Of a stretch of DNA of 64,000 bases, positions 31,341-42,021 are shown one piece after another; within the stretch, counting starts at the first letter, position 1, and every line of letters begins with the position of its first letter. The position numbers and the translations under genes are program-made. The notes under the pieces were generated by a model. That model searched no databases. It saw only the letters and a list, made by a program, of their open reading frames with translations, and was not told the origin of the DNA. The DNA is from Prunus persica (taxonomy: Eukaryota; Streptophyta; Magnoliopsida; Rosales; Rosaceae): contig NC_034009.1 of NCBI RefSeq assembly GCF_000346465.2, positions 16,352,672-16,416,671 on the forward strand. The letters are read 5' to 3'.

Positions 31341-31760
31341 TTAAATAAATGTAAATGTGCGGTAAAATAAATTCATAAATTAAATTGCTGGTAAATAAAT
31401 TACTGGTATGGACGATAAACCCGCACCATATTTTAAATAAATGTAAATGTGCGGTAAAATAAATTCATAAATTAAATTGCTTGTAAATAAATTGCTGGTA
31501 TGGACGATAATCCCATACCATACTTTAAATAAATGTAAATGTGCGGTAAAGTAAATTCATAAATTAAATTACCTCATGTATGGACGTTAATTCCGTACCG
31601 TACTTTAAATAATAAAGTAAATGTGCGATAAAGTAAATGTGCTTGTATGGACACTAATTCTACTCCATACTTTTAAATAAAAATAAAGGCAGTCGTGTGG
31701 ACGATAAACCCGCATCACACTTTCAAATAAATACTGCTATATTGGTAATAAACCTACACC
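31341..31760. repeat. AT-rich tandem array, about 95-bp unit, four to five decayed copies
   Basis: Units share TAAATAAATGTAAATGTGCGG, ATTCATAAATTAAATT and TATGGACGATAAACCCG. The array also appears left of the Gypsy element at about 29000-29104, so the Gypsy element split it. It belongs to the interior of the Copia-derived element. Confidence 0.8.
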
Positions 31761-31980
31761 ATACAGTAAATAAAATAAATATGGGGATAAAACTACCACC
31801 TAATGTGTGTGTATATATATATATATAGGTATATTATATTACCATATATTATCATACGTAATATAGTATATTACTATAACCCACAAAACTTGATGTGGGC
31901 CTAATAAAATAAAACGTAAGCCATGATATCATACCATAATATTATATACCAAAGATGTTTGTGTAAGATATCACACTTGC

Positions 31981-34611
31981 TGACAGGACCCGACCCAAAT
32001 TTCAGTTTGAAATCTGAGCCTGACCTTGTGCGTGTCCGACACCTGGCGGGTGTCAGGCACAAATGACCTAATTGCCCGTCTTTTCAAAACTTAACTTCAT
32101 TTTAGGTTTGACTCCTACCGAAAATTCGACAGAGTCTCCTCTGTAATTTGTTCTTTCCCCAAAATTTATACTTGTCAACAAGCACTTAAATATAAACGCA
32201 AACTGCCAGTATACGTATATAAATACGTTCCAATAGTTAAATACGTCCTAAGGCAATATCAGAGTAACTATACAGATCAATTTACAAGGAAGGTAACAAC
32301 TTGTGAACCAAGAACCCTACATCAAACTGAGGTAGTGCAGGAAGCAGAAACTGCCCTGTTGTGGCTCACAGATGCACATCTACTGCCTGGGAGAGCAAAA
32401 CATTGAAAATGTGAGTGGACCAAAAATAAAGTTTAGAAAATACATAAGAACATACTAACCCCACTCTAAAAACAGTTATGCAAAACTAAATTATCCTCTT
32501 CATTATATTCGTATTGAAATTAATGCATTCATATATTTATATACATACATGCCAATCATATTCATGGTCAATAAAAATCTCATAAAATCATTGAAATCAA
32601 TTTAAAACTATCACCTAAGTGTACGCCTTTATTTCCGTCAATTCCTGATATCCGTCAATTCCTTATATGCCGTCAATTCCTTGTGTCACAAACCTCGTAG
32701 GTCTCGATAATACAACCCCGAAACTCGTGGGGCAACTGTCAAGCGCGCTAACTATACTGAAGGCAACAATTTTATTCCGAAGGCAACATTTATTCCGTGG
32801 CAACTTTTATTCCGAAGGCAACATCTTTATATTTGGGTACGTAAGGTGGCTTAAGAAAATATAAAATTTCTAAAAGATCGGATGAATAACTGAATTTATG
32901 TTAAATCTAGAACTTTGTTGCCATTTATCTGATATTTAGCTAAAATTTCCTTTTCCTATATCCTTAAAGGATATCCCACTCGGCCGCATATAAATTAAAA
33001 TATTTAAAAGCACATATCAAATATTGGAAACATTAATCTTTGAATAAAACTTATTCAAGATCAAGTAATGGAGTTGAGTTGTATAAATCACTTATAAAAC
33101 AAAAAGTCCACTCACTCCTGGTCCGAGTTAGCTGGACCTCTTAAAGGGCTCTCTTGCGAGTCTGCCTGGCCCTGGGTGCCTGATTAAACTATCATGAATA
33201 TTTAATTAATAAAACTGCTCTATATAAATATTTAATTAAAACCTTGACCCCTGGCTCCTAGAAGTGCGTGCACTAACTTTAAAGTCATTCCTATGCCACT
33301 TAAGCATTTCAGATGGTTAGAGCAGTCTGAAAAGACCCGAGACTATCTAAGCGATAAACTTCCATATTGGTCAATCCAAGACCCCGTGGGGTCCATGACT
33401 TCCAATTACCAATCTGAGAGTTCTCATAAGTTCCTCACATTTTAATAACCATGTCCTACAAGTCTGGTCCGAATCGGACGGTCGGATAGTTCACGATCAT
33501 ACGATCGAACGATTATTGTTTAACTTAATCTTTGAAATATTAAATCGGAGTATCTGGGACTCCGATTCTCGATCCGCGAATTTCTACATGATGCTAAAGA
33601 TACAAGGTACGACATACGTAAATTTGGGTTTGATCCAACGGTCCGAACCTATTGAACCTGGAAATTGCACAATATGCAAAATCCGTTCGAGGCTCAAACG
33701 GTATCCAATTGGGAATCCGAGCATACCATCATGCTCAGGACGACGTGGGGAACATTGTAGGATAAAAACCCAACATAGACACTCTGGAGACGAGCCGCCA
33801 CCGCCTACGGGTGAATTGAGTAATTTTTCGGTGATCGAAAAACTCCAAACCGCCGGCCAATAATCATACCTACGAATTAAACACATCAAGGGGAGTAACT
33901 TTATACCCTGGCTCGATGATCAATTCCACCTCTAAAGCCCTCTAACGAAGCTTTCTGTCTCTTGAAAACCTAGAAAATTTTAGTTTCAAAATCAAAGAAA
34001 TTGGAATGGATTCACGTTGTGTTTTCGAGGGATAACATAAAGAGAAAGTAGGAGAGTATTTTGGGTGTAATTAACTGAGCTGTGGCAAACGGAATTGGCT
34101 GGAAAAGACCACTAAATTTCTGGGTTCGAAGCTGCCTGTTCTTGGGCTCGTTTTTGGCTCTGTTTTCGATCGATTTTCTGGTTGACTTGCTTGGAATCAA
34201 GGCTGGATATGGTTATATACGAAAATAGGAGAGAGAGATGAAGAGTTTGCAAGTTGTGGCACCCGATTTGGTGGTTGGACGGAGGAGAAAAGCGAGTTTC
34301 AAAATGGCTGTTCGTGAGGCTCGCGTAGGAGAAGAAAAATCTGGGTTTTAAAAATTCTGAACTTCGAAACATTTACGATTTTGCCACTGAACTTCTTTTG
34401 ATCATAACTTCTTCGTTACAACTCCGATTTGAGTCCACTACTTGTCTACAGACTCATCTCTACGTGCTCTACGCAACGGTGAAATTGAAATTCTCAGATT
34501 CCTTCCCGATCAAAAAGTTAACTTTTCTCCAATAAACTATTCAAGGGGCAAAATTGTCTTTCCATCTAATAAACTAATAATTAAATATTATTAAAGGATC
34601 GGGTTATTACA
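31981..34611 (-). mobile_element. Solo LTR of a Gypsy family, about 2.63 kb
   Basis: On the minus strand it starts TGTAATAACCCGATCC and ends GGGTCGGGTCCTGTCA, the same terminal words as the nearby Gypsy LTRs. It is flanked by CTTGC (31976-31980; 34612-34616). No second LTR, primer site or polypurine tract lies inside, so it is read as a solo LTR left after recombination. Its middle part (about 32480-33110) resembles the interior of the element at 29105-31340. An alternative is a short non-autonomous element with unrecognised internal parts. Confidence 0.82.
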
Positions 34612-34785
34612 CTTGCCCTCCAAATCAAATGCTTTCCATATAGATAATATATATAAATCATACTATTATATGTTAGTGGAAGTTTGAAATCAGGTTGGAC
34701 TCATTTCAACAGCTTTTCTTCATTCCATTAACACAATGGTTAGTAGTATAAATAATAGTGCAGTGCAGAAAATTATACTTAAGAG

Positions 34786-34803
34786 CTTCTCGTGCTGATA
34801 ACG
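34786..34803 (-). other. Primer-binding site of the Copia-derived element
   Basis: Minus strand next to the 5' LTR reads CGTTATCAGCACGAGAAG, a form seen in several plant Copia elements. Confidence 0.7.
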
Positions 34804-35243
34804 TGTTATAAAATAGCTGGAATATGCAAGAAGAATATTGAGCTGCATGTAAAGTAGATGAGACACAATATTTAATAAGATTTGACCATGCCTACATCCT
34901 CGGAGAGCAGCAACAGTAACTTTTCCACTACGTAAAATAATAGGACTACTATTTTAGTGTTTACAATATATGTGGCTCAGTGATATATCTCTCTTGGAGA
35001 ATTTCTCTCTGCTGTCTTTTTCTCTCCACTCACTCACCCTCTTTTCTTCCTTCTCTTCTTTCTCTCTTAGATCTAACTCTTCCTTCTCTGATGGTGATGT
35101 CAATTTATAGGCCAAAATATTGGTTGTTCACTTATAAGGATTTGGCTTCCCTCAAGTGTTTGGCAAATAAGCATCATTAATATTCTTCAATCAATTAGGT
35201 AGTGGGTTCTATCATTTTGGGCTCCATTATTAACTTTACAACA
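34804..35243 (-). repeat. 5' LTR of the Copia-derived element
   Basis: 440 bp; pairs with 24469-24906; followed by GCTTC. Confidence 0.9.
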
Positions 35244-35248
35244 GCTTC

Positions 35249-37103
35249 TATAATGAGGGGTTATATTAAGGGATTATAATGAGGGGATTTAATCCAGTAG
35301 TCTAATAATAATTTTGCACTTGATGGAATGATTATTAAAGACCCCATCACAATAACGCCTCATTCTAGCCTCCTTTGATAAGAAATATCTCATAAAATTT
35401 GCATCAAAGCAGTGTTTTATCAAATCTTACACCTGATTGAAGTTCAGGATCTAGTCTCTACATAGTTCCACCCTTGGATATTTCTTAGAATGAGCAAGAA
35501 TTATTTGCAGAGAAAACATTCTTTTATTGGTTGGTACTAGAAATGACTTTCAAGATATCAATATGGAAAAATATATGTGATTTATATACATTTGAAGATA
35601 TCAATCATTAATCTAATGAAAAAGCATCTGATGGCTACAATTTGTGGCTTATCCATTTTCCTTGATTGGGGTTTCTATTCAAGCAAAGCAGGTAAGGCAA
35701 CATGCCTACATCTTTTCCTTTAGTAGTGCATGTCAATTAATTGACCAAATTGGTTGACTGGGATTTAACTTTTTAATTTTCTTTTTTCCTTTTTTGTTCA
35801 GATTTTTTATTTCTCTTTTTCCAAGGGTATATCTGCTCCACTGTAACTGGTTCACCGTCGCTAGATTATTTGAACACACTTAATAAAAACCTTTAACTCT
35901 GCTCACCGTGGTCGCTCATCGTCAGACCACGACTCTTCATTGGCGTGAAAAGAAATAGTACTTGTTGCATGTAGACAAGAAGAAATAATACTCACTCAGC
36001 ATTAATATACTTATGACATGTAGAAGAAGAAGAAGAAGAAAATACAGAAAAATAAAATAAATAAGATTCAGATTCAGAGAAAGGAATGCAAAAAAAAGTT
36101 CGAGTGTAGGAGCACTGGTGGCCATACGGCCAAACCCTTCCGATGGGTAATAGTATGGGAAACTCCAAGCCTCTCCTTTCTTTCTCGCTTTTTTTGTTCT
36201 TCCTTCTCGTGCCTTCTTTTTCACTCAGCCAGCTTGCTTCATCTTATTTAGTTTTGCTTACCCACCTTTAATTTATATAAAAGGAGTAAAAGAAGAAGAA
36301 CAAGAACAAGAACAAGAAGAAATAAGATGGTCGACGACTTTTTGTAGTTCCCAAAACGATTGCATCTGTTTGAAAAAATAAAATTGTCATCAGTGTTGAA
36401 GTTTGCACCCGAAGCTCCATTCCCGAAGTTCAATATTCCAGACTCTGTGCTGTCATGTCCGATGACTACATTCCCAGAAGTGTTGAAGGTCTGGTTGCTT
36501 TCATCTTTATTTCGAGAGCCACGACGGCGGGTTCTTGCCCTCCGCTCCTTGAGCAGTTGTTCTGCTTGATCTCGATTCCAATCTTATATATATGTTAAGA
36601 AAAAAATGGAAAGGATCTTCAAATAAGTGGACTTTGTTGGGAAAGATTGCGAAAAATCAAAGGCTCTCCCAGGATCTGACTTCTCCCAGCCTTGTGTAAA
36701 TAAAATGGACAAAATTAACACTCTATCTTCCACTAAGAAAAATAATGGGAATACAAAAATAATCTCACCAAACACCGTAGCTAAACTCTCTCTTGGTTTT
36801 TTTCTCAAGAGGATTTTCTCTCTCACACAAGTGAGGTTTTCTTATCTCTCAAAACTCTCTATGTTTTGGTTTTCTGAAGAATGATTTAAACTGAAGGAAG
36901 GCAGCTGCTTTTATAGCCAACGTTCCTGACAAATTGATGGCCTTGCATGCGAGAGAATTTTTCTCATTTTCTCTTCCGTTCGTTTTCTTCAAATTTTCCC
37001 GTCCTTTCTTTTATTTTATTTTAATATTTATTTTCCTTCTTTTTCTCTCCTCCACTAACGAGGGAAACCCATCAGACTTTGGGCAAATGCTCCAAAATCA
37101 GTT
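35249..37103. other. Unassigned intergenic sequence
   Basis: No firm gene. Contains purine or pyrimidine runs, a GAACAA-type repeat near 36290-36325, and one coding-like stretch (next entry). The part 36600-37000 has LTR-like features (CTTTTATAGCCAACG), but no partner copy was found in the window. Confidence 0.5.
36248..36592 (-). CDS. Possible exon of an unrecognised gene
   Basis: Minus-strand frame open from about 36590 to a stop at 36248. It reads DQAEQLLKERRARTRRRGSR, then TSGNVVIGHDSTESGILNFG and NGASGANFNTDDNFIF, and ends in a Leu-rich tail encoded by the GAACAA repeat. An acceptor-like AAG precedes it near 36590. The composition looks like a real basic and Gly/Asn-rich protein tail, but I recognise no family and see no other exon. 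It could be a relic or chance. Confidence 0.25.
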
Positions 37104-37108
37104 AAAAG

Positions 37109-37441
37109 TGTTAGAGTTTTAGGATCTGAGTATTAGATTTTGTGAGAAGAGAGAAGAGAATTTAAGAAAACTTGAAAGGATTCCAAAACTGCTCTACTAT
37201 ACGTGTAGCAGAGAGAACATTCTCATTAGCTATATTTTCAGTACAACAACACACACTTGGTGTGAGGAGAAAAATGACCGTTATGCACAGTACCAGCTGG
37301 ATGCATTCCATCAAAGCAATCTCAGCCATTCACTATCTAACCAATCAAGCTATGACACCTGGACTAAGTATAAAGAAATACAAATAAGCAGAAAACAAAA
37401 CTCTTAATTCTGAAATCAGCTTAAGCACTTATAATTCAATA
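37109..37441 (-). repeat. 3' LTR of young Copia element
   Basis: Starts TGTTAGAGTTTTAGG; ends TTCAATA where the other copy has TTCAACA, so its final dinucleotide is TA instead of CA. Confidence 0.94.
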
Positions 37442-38655
37442 CTCCCCTTTAAGTCTTGAGGTGATTTCACTCCAAGCATGCCTCTGAGATAATTGAATCT
37501 GTCTTTGGCCAGAGGTTTGGTAAAGATGTCAGCCAATTGTTCATTTGTAGGACAATATTCCAGATTGATTACTCCTTCTTGCAATGCATCCTTGATGAAG
37601 TGATACCTCCTGTCAATATGCTTTGTCTTCTGGTAGAATACAGGATTTTTAGTGATTGCAATTGCTGAGATATTATCACAATGCAATAGAGTAGCTTCAG
37701 TTTGAAGCTCTCCAAAGTCCTCTAGCACAAAACGGAGCCAAATAGCTTGAGTAGTAGCCTCAGCTGCACTGATGTACTCAGCTTCAGCAGTAGACAGTGC
37801 AACACAGTTCTGTTTCACTGAGGCCCAAGAAAATACTCCACTTCCAAAACTAAAAGCGTAACCTGATGTGCTCTTGCAATCACCAACTGATCCTCCCCAA
37901 TCACTGTCACAGTAACCAAATAGAATTGATCTTTTGCCTTTCACATATTCAAGACCATAGTCCAGAGTTCCTTTGATGTATCTCAAAACTCTTTTAGCTG
38001 TTCCATAGTGTCTATTTGTAGGACAGTGCATGAATCTAGCTAGCAAACTTGAGGCATACATAATGTCTGGTCTTGTAGCAGTTAAGTACAGCAAGCTACC
38101 AACAATGCTTCTGTATTGTTCTTCATTTGCAGCTCCACTTCCATCATCCTTAGCTAGTTTCTTAGTGGCAACAAGGGATGTTGTCACAGGTTTGCACTCA
38201 GTCAGACCAAACTTGCTCAACAAGGTGCTAGCATATTTCTTTTGATGTAGAAATATACTAGACTCAGTCTGAATAACTCCCATGCCAAGAAAGTGATGAA
38301 GTAAGCCCAAATCAGTCATCTCATACTTAGCCATCATGTCTTCTTTGAATTCAGCCAACAATGCTTGACTGCTCCCTGTATACACAATATCGTCTACATA
38401 GATAGACACAATTAGAATCTCCTTATCTCCCCTTACTTTGGTATACAAGGTTGCTTTACTTAAGCTTTTCACAAAACCACATTGAGTGAAGTAGTTGTCT
38501 ATCTCCCCATACCAAGCCCTTGGGGCTTGCTTCAGACCATAAAGAGCTTTATGCAGACGATAAACCTTGTCTTCTTTACCTTTAATTACAAAACCTTCAG
38601 GCTGATTGACATAAACTTCCTCTTGCAGCACACCATTAAGGAAAGCAGACTTCAC
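37429..38655 (-). CDS. Copia reverse transcriptase (C part) and RNase H
   Basis: A 408-residue frame. It starts just after an in-frame TAG with KSAFLNGVLQEEVYVNQPEG, includes HKALYGLKQAPRAWY, and the reverse transcriptase active-site YVDD in VSIYVDDIVYTGSS near residue 86. RNase H follows with YCDSDWGGSVGDCKSTSGYA, ALSTAEAEYISAAEA and LHCDNISAIAITKNP, ending in the usual TKHIDRRYHFIKD and NEQLADIFTKPL. Catalytic residues look intact. The frame is the same as the upstream piece at 38662-38997, so only the stop separates them. The frame ends inside the 3' LTR edge. Confidence 0.92.
   Translation of the reverse strand: MKSAFLNGVLQEEVYVNQPEGFVIKGKEDKVYRLHKALYGLKQAPRAWYGEIDNYFTQCGFVKSLSKATLYTKVRGDKEILIVSIYVDDIVYTGSSQALLAEFKEDMMAKYEMTDLGLLHHFLGMGVIQTESSIFLHQKKYASTLLSKFGLTECKPVTTSLVATKKLAKDDGSGAANEEQYRSIVGSLLYLTATRPDIMYASSLLARFMHCPTNRHYGTAKRVLRYIKGTLDYGLEYVKGKRSILFGYCDSDWGGSVGDCKSTSGYAFSFGSGVFSWASVKQNCVALSTAEAEYISAAEATTQAIWLRFVLEDFGELQTEATLLHCDNISAIAITKNPVFYQKTKHIDRRYHFIKDALQEGVINLEYCPTNEQLADIFTKPLAKDRFNYLRGMLGVKSPQDLKGSIEL
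37442..37451 (-). other. Polypurine tract of young Copia element
   Basis: Minus strand TAAAGGGGAG directly before the 3' LTR. Confidence 0.85.
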
Positions 38656-38661
38656 ATCAAG

Positions 38662-38997
38662 CTAGAACAATTTCCAATCCTTTTGAGCAGCTAGAGCAAT
38701 AAGTGTTCTAATGGTGTCCAATCTGGCTACAGGTGCATAAGTCTCATTATAATCCAGTCCAGACTTCTGAGCATACCCCTTAGCCACTAATCTTGCTTTA
38801 TTCTTTTGCACAGAGCCATCCAAATTCAGCTTTTTCTTGTACACCCACTTAACTCCAATCACTGGTTTTTCAGTTGGTCTATCTACCAATTCCCATGTTT
38901 CATTCTTTTCAATCATCTGCAGTTCATCTTCCATTGCCTTAAGCCAAGATTCATCCTGAGCAGCATCAGCATATTTTTCTGGTTCCATGATACACAA
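38662..38997 (-). pseudogene. Copia reverse transcriptase, N-terminal part
   Basis: Reads EPEKYADAAQDESWLKAMED, then WELVDRPTEKPVIGVKWVYK and KARLVAKGYAQKSGLDYNET, followed by APVARLDTIRTL. It ends KLF and a TAG where a Gln codon is expected (CAG to TAG). The next codons, LDVKSAFLNG, continue the same frame. Upstream, codons for RRLDDVLAQCN are in this frame but the integrase frame enters differently, so a one-base shift lies near 39020. Confidence 0.88.
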
Positions 38998-39016
38998 GTT
39001 ACACTGAGCTAGAACA

Positions 39017-39919
39017 TCATCTAGCCTTCTCTTTTAGAGGGCTGTGATCATAAGCTTGAGTTCTCCTTTCTTCACTGCTTATATCACCTGGAGTTGATGG
39101 AGTGCTCTCTTGCATATCCAAAGTTTGAGGTGTACCAGTAGAATTCTCATTAGAACTGTCAGATTTCAAGTCCAAATCTACTTGGTTTTCAATTGAGTAT
39201 GATGTCATAACTGAACCATTTTTGTCTATCCAATGCCAAGCATTTTCTTCATCAAATGTCACATCCCTTGACAGTAAAAGCTTGTTAGAAACAGGATCAA
39301 AAACTCTATATCCTTTTTCACAAGTTGCATATCCCACAAACACTCCCTTTGTACTCTTAGGATCCAGCTTGTGTCTCAATTCAGTTGGCACATGAACATA
39401 ACACAGAGAACCAAACACTTTCAGGTGTGCAATTCCAGGCTTCCTTCCACTATATGCTTCGAATGGAGTAATGTTGTTGAGAGCTTTGGTAGGACATCTG
39501 TTCAGCAAATAGACAGCTGTATGCACAGCTTCTGCCCATAGGAAATAAGGCATTCCCTTCTCATGTAACATTGATTTTGCCATCTCAATGACAGTTCTAT
39601 TCTTCCTCTCAACTACTCCATTCTGCTGAGGAGTATAGGCCATTGTAAGCTGCCTTTGAATGCCATTAGCTTCACAGAACTCCAAAAAAACAGTAGACAG
39701 AAACTCCTCCACCCCTGTCACCTTCTTATGCACTGCCACAATTGTGGTCCAAGTTTGTAATTCAGTCATGGACTTGAACTCCTTGAAACAATAGAAGGCT
39801 TCTGACTGTTTCTCAAGAAGTATACCCAAATCATTCTTGTGAAAATCATCTATAATCAGCATGAAATATCTGTTCCTTGCAACAGACTCATTTCTCATGG
39901 GACCACAGAGATCCCACAT
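39017..39919 (-). pseudogene. Copia integrase
   Basis: Reads DLCGPMRNESVARNRYFMLI and IDDF, then a segment WTTIVAVHKKVTGVEEFLS that is out of frame, then TPQQNGVVERKNRTV (catalytic Glu) and AVYLLNRCPTKAL, GRKPGIAHLKVFGSLCYVHV and GVFVGYATCEKGYRVFDP. The out-of-frame segment replaces the usual region with the second catalytic Asp (DRGGEF); one extra G is visible there (GGTGGAGGAG). A second extra G, just upstream, separates this frame from the gag frame at the first catalytic Asp. Integrase would be inactive. Confidence 0.88.
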
Positions 39920-41561
39920 GTACTAGCTCTAGTACTTTGCTTGCTCTTTGAGCTTGATCTTTTGAAAAAACATTTCTGTGCGGTTTTCCAAATTGGCACC
40001 CTTCACACACACCACTTTGTTCTTCCAATTTTGGTAAACCATGTACCATTTCTTTATCCCTCAGCTGCTTCAATCCTCCAAAATTCAGATGACCAAGTCT
40101 CTTGTGCCAAATCCATGTGGATTGAAGAAAACTAGTCTTCATTAGTAACTGTTTTTCAGCTACAAAAGAGACAGGATAGCATCTGTTACTCTTCATTTGC
40201 ACCTTTATGATGAGATAATCCATGGATGGGCTATCAAATACCCTGCACATCCCTTCTCCAAACACCAGACAGTACCCATGTTCATCCATCTGCCCAACAC
40301 TTAGCAGATTTTCTTTCAAGCCCGGAAGATACATTACTTCTCTAATGTATTTTCTTCCTTTTGTTGTGTCAAGAACTAGTGAACCCATGCCAGCCTCATT
40401 CACAAGAGCACCAGTTGGCATCTGCACCTTTCCAGCCACATTTGTCCTTATGTCAACAAGCAAATCCACATTTCTTGTCATATGATTGCTACAGCCACTG
40501 TCAATATACCAATCCCCATTCGGTTTTGACTCAGTGGTAGTGCAATTTGCATAAAACAGGTTTCCAGTCACCTCCTTTTGACTTGCACAGTTTGCCTTTT
40601 GCACAGCCTTCTCTGCAATGCACTCTCTAGCCAAGTGACCAAACCTGTCACAGTTGTAACACTTTGGCTTGCCTTTATACCTGCATTCTCCAAAGTGATA
40701 CTTGGAGAACACCTTGCATTGGGGTTTTACAGCTTCTTGACCTGTAGATGAGCTGTGAGTCTGTGCAGAATTATTCCATTGAGGCTTGCCTTTCGATTCC
40801 CAAGGTTTTCCTTTTGGATTCCAATTTTTCTGAGTCTTGGATGAACCAGAATTAGTTGCATTTTTATTCTGACCTTTTGAACTCACTGTGAATGAGGCAA
40901 AAGCTTTCTCAGTTGCATATGCATTGTGCAACTCAGATCGCTGCTCTTGACTTTTCAGAATAGCAATTAGCTCTTGCAACTCCACAGTCTCTAGACTCTT
41001 AATGTTTTCAATCACTAAACAAATGGGGTCATAAACCTTGCTAAGACTAATCAAAACCTTTTGCACAAGCCTCTCATTCGAGAGCACTTCACCATAAGTT
41101 TTCATTTGATTAATCAGATCATTCAGTCTAGTAAGATAAGTAGACAATGACTCACTATCATGCATCCTAGTATATTCAAATTCACGTCTAAGATTTTGAA
41201 GTTTTATCGATCTAACATGATCTCCACCATGAAATTCTCCATGCAATAGCTCCCAAGCAGCTTTGGCAGAGTCTGCATTTGCTATTCGTGGAAAAATCTG
41301 ATCTGAGACTGCATTTTGGATAATACCCAGAGCCTTTGCATCCTTCATGAGGATTGCAGCTGCTTTCTCATCATCTTCTTCCTCTGAAGTCTCCTCAGTT
41401 GCCTTCTCCTTCTTCTTCGAATCTGAAACTGGAATCCCCTTCTCTACCAGATTCCAAAGCCCATATGATTTGAATATGGTCACTATCTTAATCTTCCAAA
41501 ACTCATAATTTTCACCAGAGAAAATTGGAGTTCTCACATCTGAGCTTCCAGATCCAGCCAT
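39888..41561 (-). CDS. Copia gag, protease and integrase zinc region
   Basis: ATG 41561 starts MAGSGSSDVRTPIFSGENYE, typical of Copia gag (DUF4219 plus UBN2). A CX2CX4HX4C knuckle, CYNCDRFGHLAREC, is near residue 320. The aspartic protease motif is WYIDSGCSNHMT. The pre-integrase HHCC zinc region reads WHKRLGHLNFGGL and later GVCEGCQFGKPHR. The frame ends at 39888, soon after LELVH, where one extra G (GTGGGATCTC) shifts the frame at the first integrase Asp. Gag and protease themselves look intact, so particles could still be made. Confidence 0.9.
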   Translation of the reverse strand: MAGSGSSDVRTPIFSGENYEFWKIKIVTIFKSYGLWNLVEKGIPVSDSKKKEKATEETSEEEDDEKAAAILMKDAKALGIIQNAVSDQIFPRIANADSAKAAWELLHGEFHGGDHVRSIKLQNLRREFEYTRMHDSESLSTYLTRLNDLINQMKTYGEVLSNERLVQKVLISLSKVYDPICLVIENIKSLETVELQELIAILKSQEQRSELHNAYATEKAFASFTVSSKGQNKNATNSGSSKTQKNWNPKGKPWESKGKPQWNNSAQTHSSSTGQEAVKPQCKVFSKYHFGECRYKGKPKCYNCDRFGHLARECIAEKAVQKANCASQKEVTGNLFYANCTTTESKPNGDWYIDSGCSNHMTRNVDLLVDIRTNVAGKVQMPTGALVNEAGMGSLVLDTTKGRKYIREVMYLPGLKENLLSVGQMDEHGYCLVFGEGMCRVFDSPSMDYLIIKVQMKSNRCYPVSFVAEKQLLMKTSFLQSTWIWHKRLGHLNFGGLKQLRDKEMVHGLPKLEEQSGVCEGCQFGKPHRNVFSKDQAQRASKVLELVHVGSLWSHEK

Positions 41562-41670
41562 GGTTGATCTCTGATTCTTCCAAAAATGAGTTGCTTTCAG
41601 ATTGAGCAGAAAACTCAAATTTCCCGATATTGCACAGATTGAACGCCCAGCTCTTTAGACAATCCAACAT

Positions 41671-41683
41671 GGCTCTGAGGCCA
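41671..41683 (-). other. Primer-binding site of young Copia element
   Basis: Minus strand TGGCCTCAGAGCC directly after the 5' LTR. It fits initiator tRNA-Met (TGGTATCAGAGCC) with two mismatches. Confidence 0.8.
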
Positions 41684-42016
41684 TGTTAGAGTTTTAGGAT
41701 CTGAGTATTAGATTTTGTGAGAAGAGAGAAGAGAATTTAAGAAAACTTGAAAGGATTCCAAAATTGCTCTACTATACGTGTAGCAGAGAGAACATTCTCA
41801 TTAGCTATATTTTCAGTACAACAACACACACTTGGTGTGAGGAGAAAAATGACCGTTATGCACAGTACCAGCTGGATGCATTCCATCAAAGCAATCTCAG
41901 CCATTCACTATCTAACCAATCAAGCTATGACACCTGGACTAAGTATAAAGAAATACAAATAAGCAGAAAACAAAACTCTTAATTCTGAAATCAGCTTAAG
42001 CACTTATAATTCAACA
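41684..42016 (-). repeat. 5' LTR of young Copia element
   Basis: 333 bp, TGTTAG...TCAACA; followed by AAAAG. Confidence 0.94.
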
Positions 42017-42021
42017 AAAAG

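Larger units (their letters stand above)
24469..35243 (-). mobile_element. Old Copia-derived LTR element, mostly non-coding (LARD-like), with nested insertions
   Basis: LTRs 24469-24906 and 34804-35243 start TGTTATAAAATA and end TTACAACA, flanked by GCTTC (24464-24468; 35244-35248). A CTCCCCCTTGG tract next to the left LTR and a primer site read on the minus strand (TTATCAGCACGAGAAGC, near 34801) next to the right LTR fix the minus orientation. The LTRs differ at many sites (about 93-94% identity by eye), so it is older than its neighbours. Inside, only a decayed Copia RNase H fragment, tandem repeats and an antisense coding remnant are seen. A Gypsy element and a solo LTR are nested within it. 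Confidence 0.88.
37109..42016 (-). mobile_element. Young Copia retrotransposon, complete ends, broken polyprotein
   Basis: LTRs 37109-37441 and 41684-42016, both 333 bp, differ at only two positions that I see. They are flanked by AAAAG (37104-37108; 42017-42021). The primer site abuts the right LTR, the polypurine tract the left one. Gag, protease, integrase, reverse transcriptase and RNase H follow in Copia order on the minus strand, at full length, but with frameshifts in integrase, a frameshift between integrase and reverse transcriptase, and one stop in reverse transcriptase. Recent insertion of an already or newly defective copy. Confidence 0.94.

Noticed and set aside
35937..36224. Minus-strand frame with hydrophobic tail
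   Set aside because: The Leu/Ile tail comes from simple GAA-type repeats, and there is no homology that I recognise.
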